Below are positions 1 through 7,619 of a stretch of DNA of 64,000 nt, one piece after another. The stretch is taken from assembly GCA_947495555.1 (NCBI GenBank), contig CANLZI010000001.1:782861-846860 (forward strand), read 5' to 3'. A program made the translations under genes and the position numbers. The notes below the pieces were generated by a model, which saw only the letters and a list, made by a program, of their open reading frames with translations, searched no databases and had not been told where the DNA came from. Source of the DNA: an uncultured Erythrobacter sp. GTDB taxonomy: Bacteria; Pseudomonadota; Alphaproteobacteria; Sphingomonadales; Sphingomonadaceae. How positions within the stretch are numbered: position 1 is the first letter of the stretch; every line of letters starts with the position of its first letter.

Positions 1-576
1 CGTTTCGCCCGGCGGAACATTGCCAGCCGCAAGCGGATGTTGGGGAGCAGCCACAGGAATGAGGTCGACCTCGCCAATTTTCTGGCGCTCCAGCTCTTCA
101 TGATCTCCGATGACCGGCCCACCAATGGCCAGTTGCGCATTGTTTTCCAGCAGACATGCCACCACGGCGCCCAGCCCTTCGACGAATAGATTGAGCGATA
201 CGGTGGGGAACATCATGCGGAATTCCCCTAGTACCTGCGCGGTCACATTGCCCGGCATCATCACATCCAGCACCAGACTGATATCGCTCTCCAACCCCTG
301 ATGCAGGCTTCGGGTCTTGGCCAGCAAGGCATCGGACCGATCCGTTACGGCGCGCGCTTCAGCCAGCAGACCGCGCCCGGCATCGGTCAATTCCGGCTTA
401 CGAGATCCCTCACGTTCAAACAGGGAAACCCCAAGCTGGGCTTCCATTTGGGCAATGCCATAGCTGATTGCCGAGACAGCTCGCCCCATCCGTTTGGCCG
501 CGCCGCCAAAACTTCCCTCCTCCTCCACCGCAAGGAAGATGCGCAATTGATCAAGACTGGGTTCGCCTAGGCGCAT
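1..576 (-). CDS. LysR-family transcriptional regulator (3' end outside window)
   Basis: The frame is open from an ATG at 576 to the left edge, giving 192 codons of the N-terminal two thirds of a LysR regulator. Residues about 8-66 form the winged helix-turn-helix (starts LDQLRIFLAVEEEGSFGGAA, with AISYGIAQMEAQLG as recognition region), and the periplasmic-binding-protein-like effector domain starts near residue 92. It is transcribed away from the pirin and azoR genes across a 124-bp gap, the usual arrangement for a LysR protein controlling a divergent target. Pirin and azoreductase neighbours suggest a response to quinones or electrophiles, but this is inference. The family is certain; the effector is unknown. 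Confidence 0.9.
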   Translation of the reverse strand, partial: MRLGEPSLDQLRIFLAVEEEGSFGGAAKRMGRAVSAISYGIAQMEAQLGVSLFEREGSRKPELTDAGRGLLAEARAVTDRSDALLAKTRSLHQGLESDISLVLDVMMPGNVTAQVLGEFRMMFPTVSLNLFVEGLGAVVACLLENNAQLAIGGPVIGDHEELERQKIGEVDLIPVAAPQHPLAAGNVPPGET

Positions 577-700
577 ATATCCTCTTGTTTGGATTATCTG
601 AACATTATGAGCAGTTTTATCTCACTTATCAGAACTACGCGCAAGGCCTATCTCCGCATCACACAGTCACTCCGCCAGTAACGCGAACAGGAGAAAAGCC
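577..700. promoter_or_regulatory. Divergent promoter region between lysR and pirin
   Basis: This 124-bp gap separates the divergent LysR and pirin starts and is AT-rich compared with the flanking genes. It holds ATCTGAAC at 596-603 and TATCAGAAC at 628-636, which include an inverted TCTGA/TCAGA pair and could form part of a LysR operator. AGGAG at 691-695 is the ribosome binding site of the pirin gene. The operator assignment is inference only. Confidence 0.35.
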
Positions 701-1402
701 ATGATCGAACTTCGTCCCTTTAACAGCCTGGGTGCCGCCAATCACGATTGGCTGGACGCCCGCCACCACTTTTCCTTCGCCAGCTACCATGATCCAGAGC
801 GCACCAATTGGGGCTCTCTAAGGGTCTGGAACGATGACACCATCCAGGCCGGAACCGGCTTTCCCACCCATCCTCACAACGACATGGAAATCATCACCTA
901 TGTCCGCAAAGGGGCGATCACGCATCGTGACAGTTTGGGCAATGAAGGCCGCACCGAAGCGGGCGATGTCCAGGTAATGAGCGCGGGAACAGGGATCCAG
1001 CATTCCGAGTATAATCGCGAAGACGATGCCACCCAGCTCTTCCAGATCTGGATCATTCCTGATCAACGTGGCGGCAAACCCGACTGGGGCGCTCGTCCCT
1101 TCCCCAAGGGTGATCGGGCCGGTCAATTTGTGCCTCTCGCCAGCGGTGTTGCCAATGATGCAGATGCGCTGCCTATTCGCACCGATGCCCGCGTGTTGGG
1201 CGCCACGGTGAAGGCTGGCGAGAGCGTGACCTACGCCCCTCGCGACCCATCGCGGCACCTCTATCTGGTACCGGCAACGGGCAAGGTCCGGGTGGAAGAT
1301 ACCGAAGCGCAGGCGCGTGACGGTGTTGCGATCACCAAAGTTGATACGATCACAATAACCGCGCTCGAGGACAGCGAACTTGTCCTGGTTGACGCAGCCT
1401 AA
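701..1402 (+). CDS. Pirin family protein (YhhW-like, quercetin dioxygenase-type bicupin)
   Basis: A 233-residue cytoplasmic bicupin of the pirin family, whose bacterial YhhW members oxidise quercetin in vitro. The metal site is complete: His57, His59, His101 and Glu103 lie in FPTHPHNDMEI and GIQHSEYN, matching the ligand spacing of human pirin and E. coli YhhW. The N-terminal cupin (about 1-130) is followed by a C-terminal cupin to about 230, and the length is normal for the family. AGGAG lies 6 bases before the ATG. It lies between a divergent LysR gene and azoR, suggesting a shared electrophile or quinone stress response. The physiological substrate cannot be told from sequence. Confidence 0.93.
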   Translation: MIELRPFNSLGAANHDWLDARHHFSFASYHDPERTNWGSLRVWNDDTIQAGTGFPTHPHNDMEIITYVRKGAITHRDSLGNEGRTEAGDVQVMSAGTGIQHSEYNREDDATQLFQIWIIPDQRGGKPDWGARPFPKGDRAGQFVPLASGVANDADALPIRTDARVLGATVKAGESVTYAPRDPSRHLYLVPATGKVRVEDTEAQARDGVAITKVDTITITALEDSELVLVDAA

Positions 1403-1410
1403 ATCCCCTC

Positions 1411-1441
1411 GCCGCTCCCCTATCCCCTCCGGGGGAGCGGC
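1411..1441 (+). terminator. GC-rich hairpin between pirin and azoR
   Basis: GCCGCTCCCC at 1411-1420 pairs with GGGGAGCGGC at 1432-1441, a 10-bp perfect stem with an 11-base loop. There is no T-run, so it may be a terminator, an mRNA-stabilising stem or a dispersed palindrome. It lies within the 62-bp gap between two co-directional genes. Confidence 0.4.
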
Positions 1442-1464
1442 ACCCCATTTCCAAGGAATTTTCT

Positions 1465-2058
1465 ATGCCAAATATTCTCCACATCACTGCCAGCATCCGC
1501 GGACAAGAATCAATTTCTCGGTCGCTCAGCAACACGCTTGTCGATGGACTGGCCAAGCAATCGGGGGCGAAAATTGTCACCCGCGATCTGGCAGACAATG
1601 ATCTGCCATTCATCGATGCAGAGCGCTTTGCCGCAAATCTTGCGCCCCATGCAGATCGTACAGCGGAGCAACAGGAACTTGCCTCAATTGCTGATACACT
1701 GATTGCAGAATTGGAAGCCGCCGATACCATTGTGCTGGGCATCCCGGTCTACAATTTCTCTGTCCCGGCAACCGTAAAAGCATGGGCCGATCTGGTGGCC
1801 CGCGCAGGCACGACATTTGCGTACACAGCCGATGGCCCAAAAGGACTTCTCGAGGGCAAGAAGGCGTATATTACCGTCGCATCAGGGGGAACAGCAATCG
1901 GTAGCGAGGCCGACTTCATGACACCTTGGTTGAAATTTTTCCTGGGCTTTATCGGCATTACAGACGTCAAAGTGGTCGCTGCTGATGGCATCATGGGACA
2001 AGACGGAAATGACAAGATCGCTGCCGCAACTGCGCAAGTCGAGCAACTTGCCGGCTAA
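1465..2058 (+). CDS. azoR: FMN-dependent NADH-azoreductase
   Basis: A 197-residue flavodoxin-like protein of the AzoR/NQO type, which uses NADH and FMN to reduce azo dyes and quinones by two electrons in the cytoplasm. The N-terminal phosphate-binding loop is ITASIRGQESISRSLSN, and the PVYNFSVPATVKAWADLVAR segment followed by FAYTADGPKGL and TVASGG matches the E. coli AzoR pattern that shapes the FMN pocket. Length is that of the family (about 200). It follows pirin by 62 bases in the same direction and may be co-transcribed with it. Natural substrates are probably quinones rather than azo compounds. Confidence 0.93.
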   Translation: MPNILHITASIRGQESISRSLSNTLVDGLAKQSGAKIVTRDLADNDLPFIDAERFAANLAPHADRTAEQQELASIADTLIAELEAADTIVLGIPVYNFSVPATVKAWADLVARAGTTFAYTADGPKGLLEGKKAYITVASGGTAIGSEADFMTPWLKFFLGFIGITDVKVVAADGIMGQDGNDKIAAATAQVEQLAG

Positions 2059-2093
2059 CGTCTCGCTTCAATCGGTCCGCGCCATAACGGCCG

Positions 2094-4475
2094 CTAACGC
2101 ATGTCAGGCAGATTTTCCCGCAATTCTTCCACCCACACATCGGCCACAGCATCAGATGGAGCACGCCAATCGCCGCGCGGTGATAGCGCGCCCATCGAGC
2201 TGACCTTGGGCCCATTGGGCAAAGCGCTGCGTTTGAATTGGCTGAAGCCAAAGAAACGCCGCAGGAATCTTTCCAGCCAGCTCGCAATGGTGGGCAGATC
2301 ATATTCATTCATGCGATCATCGGGGAAGCCAGCCGGCCACAGGCCTGCCTGAGCATCGCGCCACGCATGCAGAGCCAGAAACGCGATTTTGCTGGGCTTG
2401 TGACCATAGCGGATGACATGATGCAGGAAGAAATCATTGAGCTCGTAAGGGCCGATCCTTTCCTCGGTGCTCTGGATGCTGCCATCTTCGCCGGCAGGCA
2501 CCAGCTCGGGCGAGATTTCGGTATCCAGCACCGCGCCCAGAACATCGCTACACGCGTCAGTGAATTGCTCGGTCTGGATCGTCCACCGGATCAGATATTG
2601 GATCAGAGTTTTGGGAACGCCTGCATTGACCCCGTAATGGCTCATGTGGTCGCCCACACCATAGGTGCACCATCCCAGCGCCAACTCTGACAGATCGCCC
2701 GTCCCGATCACAAAGCCGCCATGCTGCCCGGCCAGGCGGAACAAATAGTCCGTCCGCAGTCCCGCCTGCACATTCTCAAAGGTGACATCATAATGCGGTT
2801 CGCCATCGGCAAAGGGATGCCCCATATCCTCCAGCATCCGAGTGGCGGCTGGCTTGATATCAATCTCTTCCGCGTGGATTTCCATTGCCTTCATCAACTT
2901 CCAGGCGTTGGACTTGGTGCTATCCGAGGTCGCAAATCCGGGCATGGTATAGCCCCGGATCGTGGTGCGCGGCAGACCCAGCCGGTCGCAGGCCTTGGCC
3001 GCAACGATCAGAGCATGGGTTGAATCCAACCCACCAGAAATGCCGATAATCAAGGACTTGGCCTTGGTTGCTTCGATCCGCCGGATCAACGCATCCACCT
3101 GAATATTGAAGGCTTCAAAGCAATCCTCGTCCAGGGCATGCTGCCGGTTGGGGACGAAGGGGAAACGCCGCACAGGACGGATAAGCCCGACATCTTTCGG
3201 CGCATTGTCCTCTACACCGGCATGCTCGAATTCGATCCGGCGATACCAGTCTTCAGGCCGGTCATGCGCTTCGGCAGCATCGGCATGGGTCTGGTTGCGG
3301 GTCCGCTCGGTCGCGATCCGCTGCGTGTCGATATCGACCACGCACAATTCGGGTTCGCGATCGAACCGCTCGCTTTCGGCCAGCAAATCGCCCAATTCAT
3401 AGATCACGCCCTGCCCATCCCAGGCCAAATCGGTTGTGCTTTCACCATGCCCGCTGGCTGAATAGACATAAGCGCAGATCGATCGTGCAGAGCTGGCGCG
3501 GCAATGCAGATGCCGGTCATCGGCGCGTCCGATCGTGATCGGAGAGGCAGACAAATTGCACAGGATCAATGCTCCGGCCAAAGCGGTCATCGTACCGGGC
3601 GGATTGGGTGCCCAAAAATCCTCGCAAATCTCCACGCCAAAGGTGAAATCGCGCATGTTAGACGCGGCAAACACCAGATCTGTGCCGAACGGCACCTCTT
3701 CCCCGGCCAGCGTCACCCACAGTCCCTGACAATCGCGGCCATGCGCAAAATAGCGCTTTTCATAAAACTCGCGGTAATTGGGCAGATAGCTTTTGGGGAT
3801 GACGCCCAGCAGCTGACCATGCGCGATCACCAGCGCGCAATTGTAAATCTTGTCACCCAGCTTTAGCGGCGCACCCACGATCAGCACCGGGTTGAGGTCA
3901 GCCGACGCGCTGACCACTTCTTCCACCGCCTGCTCCACGCGATCCAGCAAGGCCTGCTGCAACAACAAATCATCAATCGCATAGGATGACAGCGTTAGCT
4001 CGGGATAGACCACCAGATCGATATTCTGCGCATGCGCCTTCGCCGCCTCGTCGATCACGCCAGCGGTGTTGTAGGCAACATCAGCCGGGCGCGTACGCGG
4101 CGTCGATGTCGCTACGCGGACAAAGCCGTGGGTGTGCAGATCGTGAAAGGGGTGGATGGTGGTGTCGCTCATTCGCGATGCCTTTTTGGTAGAATGTGAA
4201 GAATGGGAAGGGTTTGGTCGTTTGGCCGGGCTTTTCTCGGCTGCGTCCGGCGGCGCATTGTCGATCCAGTCCGATGGCTGGCAAATGCCCAGTTCGGCCA
4301 AGCGTTTTTGCACCTTGGGCCGGGCCACTTTACCCTTTGCCTCCCACCCATAAACCGTCCGGCTGGGCCATGCTTTCGCATCGGGATCACAGAATTGCGC
4401 ACCAAATTCCTCCGCCGAAAGCGGTGGATCATGCGCCTCTCGCCATTGGCGAATTTTGTGACCTGCCAAATGCAT
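2094..4475 (-). CDS. nadE: Glutamine-dependent NAD+ synthase with in-frame N-terminal HTH region
   Basis: Makes NAD+ from deamido-NAD+, ATP and glutamine. Counting from an internal Met at 4172, the nitrilase-like glutaminase domain (about 15-300) has the triad Glu58 (VVYPELT), Lys127 (GVIPKSYLP) and Cys183 (GVEICEDF). The synthetase domain follows with the PP-loop GISGGLDS at 377-384. That portion alone is 692 residues, a normal length. Upstream the same frame stays open with no stop through about 100 more residues containing an XRE-like helix-turn-helix (LAGHKIRQWREAHD, then RTVYGWEAKGK) and a Ser/His/Lys linker. The first ATG is at 4475, and an in-frame TTG lies at 4511. AAAAAGG stands 7 bases before the 4172 ATG, so a short form from an internal start is also plausible. 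Confidence 0.88.
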   Translation of the reverse strand: MHLAGHKIRQWREAHDPPLSAEEFGAQFCDPDAKAWPSRTVYGWEAKGKVARPKVQKRLAELGICQPSDWIDNAPPDAAEKSPAKRPNPSHSSHSTKKASRMSDTTIHPFHDLHTHGFVRVATSTPRTRPADVAYNTAGVIDEAAKAHAQNIDLVVYPELTLSSYAIDDLLLQQALLDRVEQAVEEVVSASADLNPVLIVGAPLKLGDKIYNCALVIAHGQLLGVIPKSYLPNYREFYEKRYFAHGRDCQGLWVTLAGEEVPFGTDLVFAASNMRDFTFGVEICEDFWAPNPPGTMTALAGALILCNLSASPITIGRADDRHLHCRASSARSICAYVYSASGHGESTTDLAWDGQGVIYELGDLLAESERFDREPELCVVDIDTQRIATERTRNQTHADAAEAHDRPEDWYRRIEFEHAGVEDNAPKDVGLIRPVRRFPFVPNRQHALDEDCFEAFNIQVDALIRRIEATKAKSLIIGISGGLDSTHALIVAAKACDRLGLPRTTIRGYTMPGFATSDSTKSNAWKLMKAMEIHAEEIDIKPAATRMLEDMGHPFADGEPHYDVTFENVQAGLRTDYLFRLAGQHGGFVIGTGDLSELALGWCTYGVGDHMSHYGVNAGVPKTLIQYLIRWTIQTEQFTDACSDVLGAVLDTEISPELVPAGEDGSIQSTEERIGPYELNDFFLHHVIRYGHKPSKIAFLALHAWRDAQAGLWPAGFPDDRMNEYDLPTIASWLERFLRRFFGFSQFKRSALPNGPKVSSMGALSPRGDWRAPSDAVADVWVEELRENLPDMR
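4173..4475 (-). other. HTH domain extension of nadE (101 codons ahead of the internal start)
   Basis: These codons precede the internal nadE Met in the same frame. The predicted XRE-like fold spans about the first 70 residues, with AEEFGAQF and SRTVYGWEAKGKVARPKVQK as the likely helix-turn-helix, ending at LGICQPSDW. The linker after it is Pro/Ser/His/Lys-rich. No strong Shine-Dalgarno was found before the ATG at 4475 (GGA is 13 bases away). It may be a genuine N-terminal DNA-binding domain of NadE, or a small regulator whose stop codon was lost. The 160-bp gap to the divergent yghU gene is the likely promoter. Confidence 0.6.
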
Positions 4476-4635
4476 AGGTCGCTGAGTATCCGAAAAGGAT
4501 ACCGCCGACAAGTTGTAATTTCAGGCCGAAAAGCAATTCCGCATCGGTGCAGCCCACGCTGGTCTTGCCAAGACCGCGCTCAGGCCCCAATTGTTTTGGT
4601 AACACGAAAAAACTCTCCTGAAGGAGCCGCAAGCA

Positions 4636-5490
4636 ATGGCCGATCCCACTTACACTCCGCCCGCCGTATGGACCTATGATTCCGAAAATGGTGGCCGCTT
4701 TGCCAACATCAATCGGCCCACGGCCGGTGCGCGCGAGGACAAGGACCTTCCCGAGGGCGACAATCCCTTTCAGCTGCATTCATTGGCCACGCCCAATGGG
4801 GTTAAGGTTACGGTGATGTTGGAAGAGCTGCTGGAGCTGGGCCACACGGGCGCCGAGTATGACGCCTACACCGTGAACATTGGCGCGGGCGAGCAATTCA
4901 CCAGCGGCTTTGTCGGCATCAACCCCAATTCCAAGATCCCCGCGATGATCGACAAGAGCGGTGACAAGCCGTTCCGTATCTTCGAATCTGCTGCAATCCT
5001 GATCCACTTGGCGGAAAAGTTCGGGGAATTCCTGCCAACCGATCCTGCCGCACGGGCCGAAGCGCTCAGCTGGGTAGCATGGCAAGTTGGAACTGGCCCC
5101 TTCATTGGCGGCGGCTTTGGCCATTTCTATGCCTATGCACCAGAAAAATACGAATATCCGATCAATCGCTACGCCATGGAAGTGAAGCGCATCTTTGATG
5201 TGGCAGACCAGCAATTGGGCAAAACCCGCTTCCTGGCTGGCGATGAATACACCATCGCCGACATCGCCAATTACCCTTGGCTGGCGCCGTTCACCTATGG
5301 CGCGATCTACAATGATGCCAAAACCTTCCTGTCGATTGACGAGTACAAAAATGTCGGTCGCTGGGTGCAGGAAATCTCGGCCCGTCCGGCGGTTCGCCGA
5401 GGCCGGATCGTCAACAAGGTTTGGGGTGAAGAGAACGAGCAATTGCCCGAACGCCACTCTGCTGCAGACTTTGACGGCAAGAAGTTTTGA
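4636..5490 (+). CDS. yghU: YghU-type glutathione S-transferase / disulfide-bond oxidoreductase
   Basis: A 284-residue GST of the Nu class, close in length to E. coli YghU (288). The long N-terminal extension (about 1-45) precedes the thioredoxin-like domain. LATPNGVKVTVMLEEL carries the Thr-Pro-Asn element that binds glutathione in this class, and NPNSKIPAM holds the cis-Pro. FESAAILIHLAEKF is the usual Ser-containing glutathione site. The C-terminal helical domain runs from about 140. YghU proteins reduce disulfides and organic hydroperoxides using two glutathiones. AAGGAG lies before the ATG. It is divergent from nadE and ends 110 bases before tRNA-Gln. Confidence 0.93.
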   Translation: MADPTYTPPAVWTYDSENGGRFANINRPTAGAREDKDLPEGDNPFQLHSLATPNGVKVTVMLEELLELGHTGAEYDAYTVNIGAGEQFTSGFVGINPNSKIPAMIDKSGDKPFRIFESAAILIHLAEKFGEFLPTDPAARAEALSWVAWQVGTGPFIGGGFGHFYAYAPEKYEYPINRYAMEVKRIFDVADQQLGKTRFLAGDEYTIADIANYPWLAPFTYGAIYNDAKTFLSIDEYKNVGRWVQEISARPAVRRGRIVNKVWGEENEQLPERHSAADFDGKKF

Positions 5491-5599
5491 TCAATGATGC
5501 AGCGATGGGATAAAAACCATCGCAAAGCAGTGCATTGGCCCTTCCCTTTCGCGAAGTGGGCGTTATAGGGGGGCCGTCCTCGCATCCGTGTGAGGCTGC

Positions 5600-5674
5600 T
5601 GGGGTGTGGCCAAGTGGTAAGGCACCGCTTTTTGGTAGCGGCATTCGCAGGTTCGATCCCTGCCACCCCAGCCA
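5600..5674 (+). tRNA. tRNA-Gln (TTG anticodon), integration target
   Basis: Cloverleaf read by eye. The acceptor stem is TGGGGTG (5600-5606) with CACCCCA (5664-5670), discriminator G5671, and CCA encoded at 5672-5674. The anticodon stem CCGCT/AGCGG encloses the loop TTTTGGT, giving anticodon TTG. The T-arm is GCAGG-TTCGATC-CCTGC at 5647-5663. The sequence is close to E. coli tRNA-Gln. Its 3' end is repeated at 13493-13512 and, degenerately, at 15546-15568, so this gene is the attachment site of the downstream accessory DNA. Confidence 0.95.
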
Positions 5675-5676
5675 CT
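5657..5676 (+). repeat. attL core (tRNA-Gln 3' end)
   Basis: TCCCTGCCACCCCAGCCACT overlaps the T-arm, acceptor stem and CCA of tRNA-Gln. The identical 20 bases occur at 13493-13512, which defines the ends of the island. Confidence 0.88.
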
Positions 5677-5725
5677 CTTCCTTTTTTCAATTAAATCAAT
5701 CATTTATCCTTCCAAAGTTGCCGCC

Positions 5726-5764
5726 TGTGGGCCAGCTTTGTGGGCCAAGATTGTGGGCCAAGAT
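5726..5764 (+). repeat. Triple 13-bp direct repeats, cluster 1 (putative integrase arm sites)
   Basis: TGTGGGCCA begins at 5726, 5739 and 5752, a strict 13-bp period with units TGTGGGCCAGCTT, TGTGGGCCAAGAT and TGTGGGCCAAGAT. The cluster starts 50 bases right of the attL core. The same pattern recurs at 13396 and 13561, always near an att core. Short direct repeats beside the core are typical arm-type binding sites of tyrosine integrases; that role is inferred. Confidence 0.75.
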
Positions 5765-5885
5765 TCGTTTCCTTGCGACAAGCTTTGCAGGGGCCATTGC
5801 GTCGAGGCAGCACACACCCTTTACTCTTCCACACCTTACCCGCACGCGCCCTTCCCTCTGTCCCGTTGTCCAGTATGCTTGTCAT

Positions 5886-6005
5886 ATGAGAGCTGTTGTC
5901 AATGTGTCGTTGTTTCTCACCAGAAGCGACCATAGTTCTGTTCAATGGGACGCGTTCGTTCAGCCCGACGACGATCTGATCCGTGTCGAAGAGATTCGTA
6001 GTTAG
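5886..6005 (+). CDS. Small ORF of 39 codons, doubtful
   Basis: Starts ATG AGA GCT and ends TAG just 9 bases before the ATG at 6015. The product begins MRAVVNVSLFLTRSDHSSVQ and is acidic near its C terminus. No good ribosome binding site is seen. It could be a leader peptide coupled to the downstream membrane-protein gene, or chance. Confidence 0.25.
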   Translation: MRAVVNVSLFLTRSDHSSVQWDAFVQPDDDLIRVEEIRS

Positions 6006-6014
6006 GCGGCAGAG

Positions 6015-6641
6015 ATGAGCGATAGACCCACGAACAATATCGAAAAGATTGGGGGCCTTGTGGCAGGATCAGCCCTCCTAGGTGCGGGCTTGTTTTATTT
6101 GATTGGATTAGCCTCTTATAAGGGGTTTGACCAATTCTTCGGTATCGGCGGGATGGTTGAGCGCGATTTCAGTTCCGTAGCCGCGGAAGGCGCAGCTAAC
6201 GCTGGGCTTGCTTTGATCCTCGTGATCATAGCGTTCGCTTTCATAGTATGTTTTGATGTCGCGCTCATATGGATATCCCGCCGATTTTTTGGCCGACCAG
6301 TGGATTCGCCTCCCCGTTGGTATGCACGCCCTCTAAGGCTATCTACCGTTGACGACGTGATATTTTTCCTGATCACAATGTCGTTTGGGCTTCTGGTTGC
6401 CACAACGGCGGGCATGGTTTTCGGTAACTACAAGGCTCAGCAATCCGTTATCTGGATGCACCGCAACTGCAGCGGCTGCCTTTCCTATTCGATCGCTGAT
6501 CAGACTGTGTTGGGTGTGCCTTTGGCGGCGAACGACACCATACTAGCGATTTTGAAGAAGAATGGATCAGTTCAGTTGGTGAAATGGGATGACGTTGAGG
6601 AGATCAACTCAGAGAGATTCAATAGGAAAAAACCGCGCTAG
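6015..6641 (+). CDS. Island membrane protein of unknown function (3 TM)
   Basis: A 208-residue protein with three hydrophobic helices at about 14-34, 60-88 and 114-138. The second TM is followed by a basic loop (WISRRFFGRPVDSPPRWYAR). The roughly 70-residue C-terminal tail contains a Cys pair in HRNCSGCLSY and ends in a Lys/Arg-rich stretch, which suggests a cytoplasmic tail. No family was recognised. It is the first gene inside the island, reads away from the tRNA and lies opposite the recombinase gene. The base composition is lower in GC than the core genes, consistent with acquisition. A signalling, sensor or defence role is possible but unsupported. Confidence 0.75.
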   Translation: MSDRPTNNIEKIGGLVAGSALLGAGLFYLIGLASYKGFDQFFGIGGMVERDFSSVAAEGAANAGLALILVIIAFAFIVCFDVALIWISRRFFGRPVDSPPRWYARPLRLSTVDDVIFFLITMSFGLLVATTAGMVFGNYKAQQSVIWMHRNCSGCLSYSIADQTVLGVPLAANDTILAILKKNGSVQLVKWDDVEEINSERFNRKKPR

Positions 6642-6698
6642 CCGAGAAGTGAGAAAAGCAGGGCGGCGAGGCCGGAAGGACAAGCCCACAGCACACCC

Positions 6699-7247
6699 TC
6701 AGCCCACCTTCAGCGCCTCGTAAACACTGCTACGGGCAATCCCAAGCTGCTTTGCAATGGCGCTGGCTCCAATTCCTTCAGCCTTCAGCCGTTTAACCTC
6801 GTCCACTGGCACGGACGGCTTGCGCCCCTTGTAGATGCCCCTGGCCTTGGCCTTGGCAATCCCTTCCAGCTGCCGCTCCTTTCGGATCGCAGTCTCGAAC
6901 TCAGCGAATACCCCAAGCATCTGGAGGAAAGCCCTGCCAGCTGGCGTTGAGGTGTCGATGGGTTGCTCTGTGGCCTTCAGGTGCGCGCCCTTGTCTGTCA
7001 GTGCCTTCACGAGGTTCTCTAGGTCCAGCAGGGAGCGAGCCAGCCTGTCGATGCGTGTTACCAGCAACGTGTCCCCTTCCCTCAGAAAGTTCAGGACGGT
7101 GTCCAATTCAGCGCGGCCCTCTGTGGTCGTCCCGCTCATCTTCTCAGAGCGGATCACATCTGCGCCCGCTGCTCTCAGCGCATCCTCTTGAATGCTGCAG
7201 TCTTGGTCGTCCGTGCTTACGCGGGCATATCCGATGGTCTGTGTCAT
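6699..7247 (-). CDS. Serine recombinase, resolvase/invertase (Pin) family
   Basis: A 182-residue small serine recombinase. The catalytic domain (1-about 135) has the nucleophile Ser11 in IGYARVSTDDQ and the Arg motif in TRIDRLARS. The E-helix lies around FAEFETAIRKERQ, and GRKPSVP leads into the C-terminal helix-turn-helix DNA-binding domain (EGIGASAIAKQLGIARSSVY). Length is typical of Tn3-type resolvases and invertases. Its start lies 10 bases from an array of repeats at 7257-7374 that resembles a res or crossover site. It may resolve dimers of the circular island or invert or excise a segment. Functional residues are intact. Confidence 0.93.
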   Translation of the reverse strand: MTQTIGYARVSTDDQDCSIQEDALRAAGADVIRSEKMSGTTTEGRAELDTVLNFLREGDTLLVTRIDRLARSLLDLENLVKALTDKGAHLKATEQPIDTSTPAGRAFLQMLGVFAEFETAIRKERQLEGIAKAKARGIYKGRKPSVPVDEVKRLKAEGIGASAIAKQLGIARSSVYEALKVG

Positions 7248-7256
7248 GTCGGCTCC

Positions 7257-7374
7257 TGTCCGATTAGGGTCTAGAGCTTGAACAGGTAGTGTCCGATAAA
7301 TCCACAGTCAACCCTATTCGGACAAAAAGGGTGTCCGGCAATGCTGCAGTGTAGGGGTATACCCTAACCGGACA
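7257..7374. repeat. Recombinase-proximal repeat array (putative res/operator)
   Basis: A 14-mer of form ACCCTAWYCGGACA occurs at 7311-7324 (ACCCTATTCGGACA), at 7361-7374 (ACCCTAACCGGACA) and inverted at 7257-7270 (TGTCCGATTAGGGT). Further TGTCCG half-copies lie at 7290 and 7332, so inverted TGTCCGA/TCGGACA and TGTCCGG/CCGGACA pairs span 7290-7324 and 7332-7374. The position directly upstream of the serine recombinase fits a res site that doubles as its operator. Function is inferred. Confidence 0.65.
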
Positions 7375-7502
7375 GAGTTGCGGCTCGTCCTGTTTCGGCA
7401 CCAGCTGGACTCAAAGCATTCTAGCAGGTGGAAGCATCGGGTTCCCAGCGGTCAGCTGTAGGTCCACTCTGTGATCCTCAACCCAACCAATAGGAGGATG
7501 AT

Positions 7503-7619
7503 ATGCGCCAAGAGACTTACGATCAGCTGGACACGGACGAGACGGTAGAAGAGGTGGCAGCGCGGGCGGTAGCGCGATTAGAGGCGTTCCTAAACAGGAA
7601 GCCCCCGCGCCCCAAGTGA
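7503..7619 (+). CDS. Small acidic ORF with strong ribosome binding site (38 aa)
   Basis: ATG at 7503 to TGA at 7617-7619. The product begins MRQETYDQLDTDETVEEVAA and continues with an Ala/Arg-rich helix ending in PPRPK. AGGAGG sits 6 bases before the ATG, far better than chance for such a short frame. The amphipathic N-terminal part resembles small regulatory or accessory proteins of islands, but no family was recognised. It lies right of the recombinase repeat array and reads divergently from the recombinase. Confidence 0.5.
   Translation: MRQETYDQLDTDETVEEVAARAVARLEAFLNRKPPRPK

Larger units (their letters stand above)
5677..6014 (+). other. Left-end non-coding region of the island
   Basis: About 340 bases between the tRNA and the first confident gene. 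It holds an AT-rich stretch after the att core, the first cluster of 13-bp repeats (5726-5764) and a doubtful 39-codon frame at 5886-6005 that ends 9 bases before the next start. No other gene is visible. Confidence 0.6.

Noticed and set aside
1411..1441. Hairpin between pirin and azoR as an intrinsic terminator
   Set aside because: No T-run follows; listed only as a low-confidence stem.
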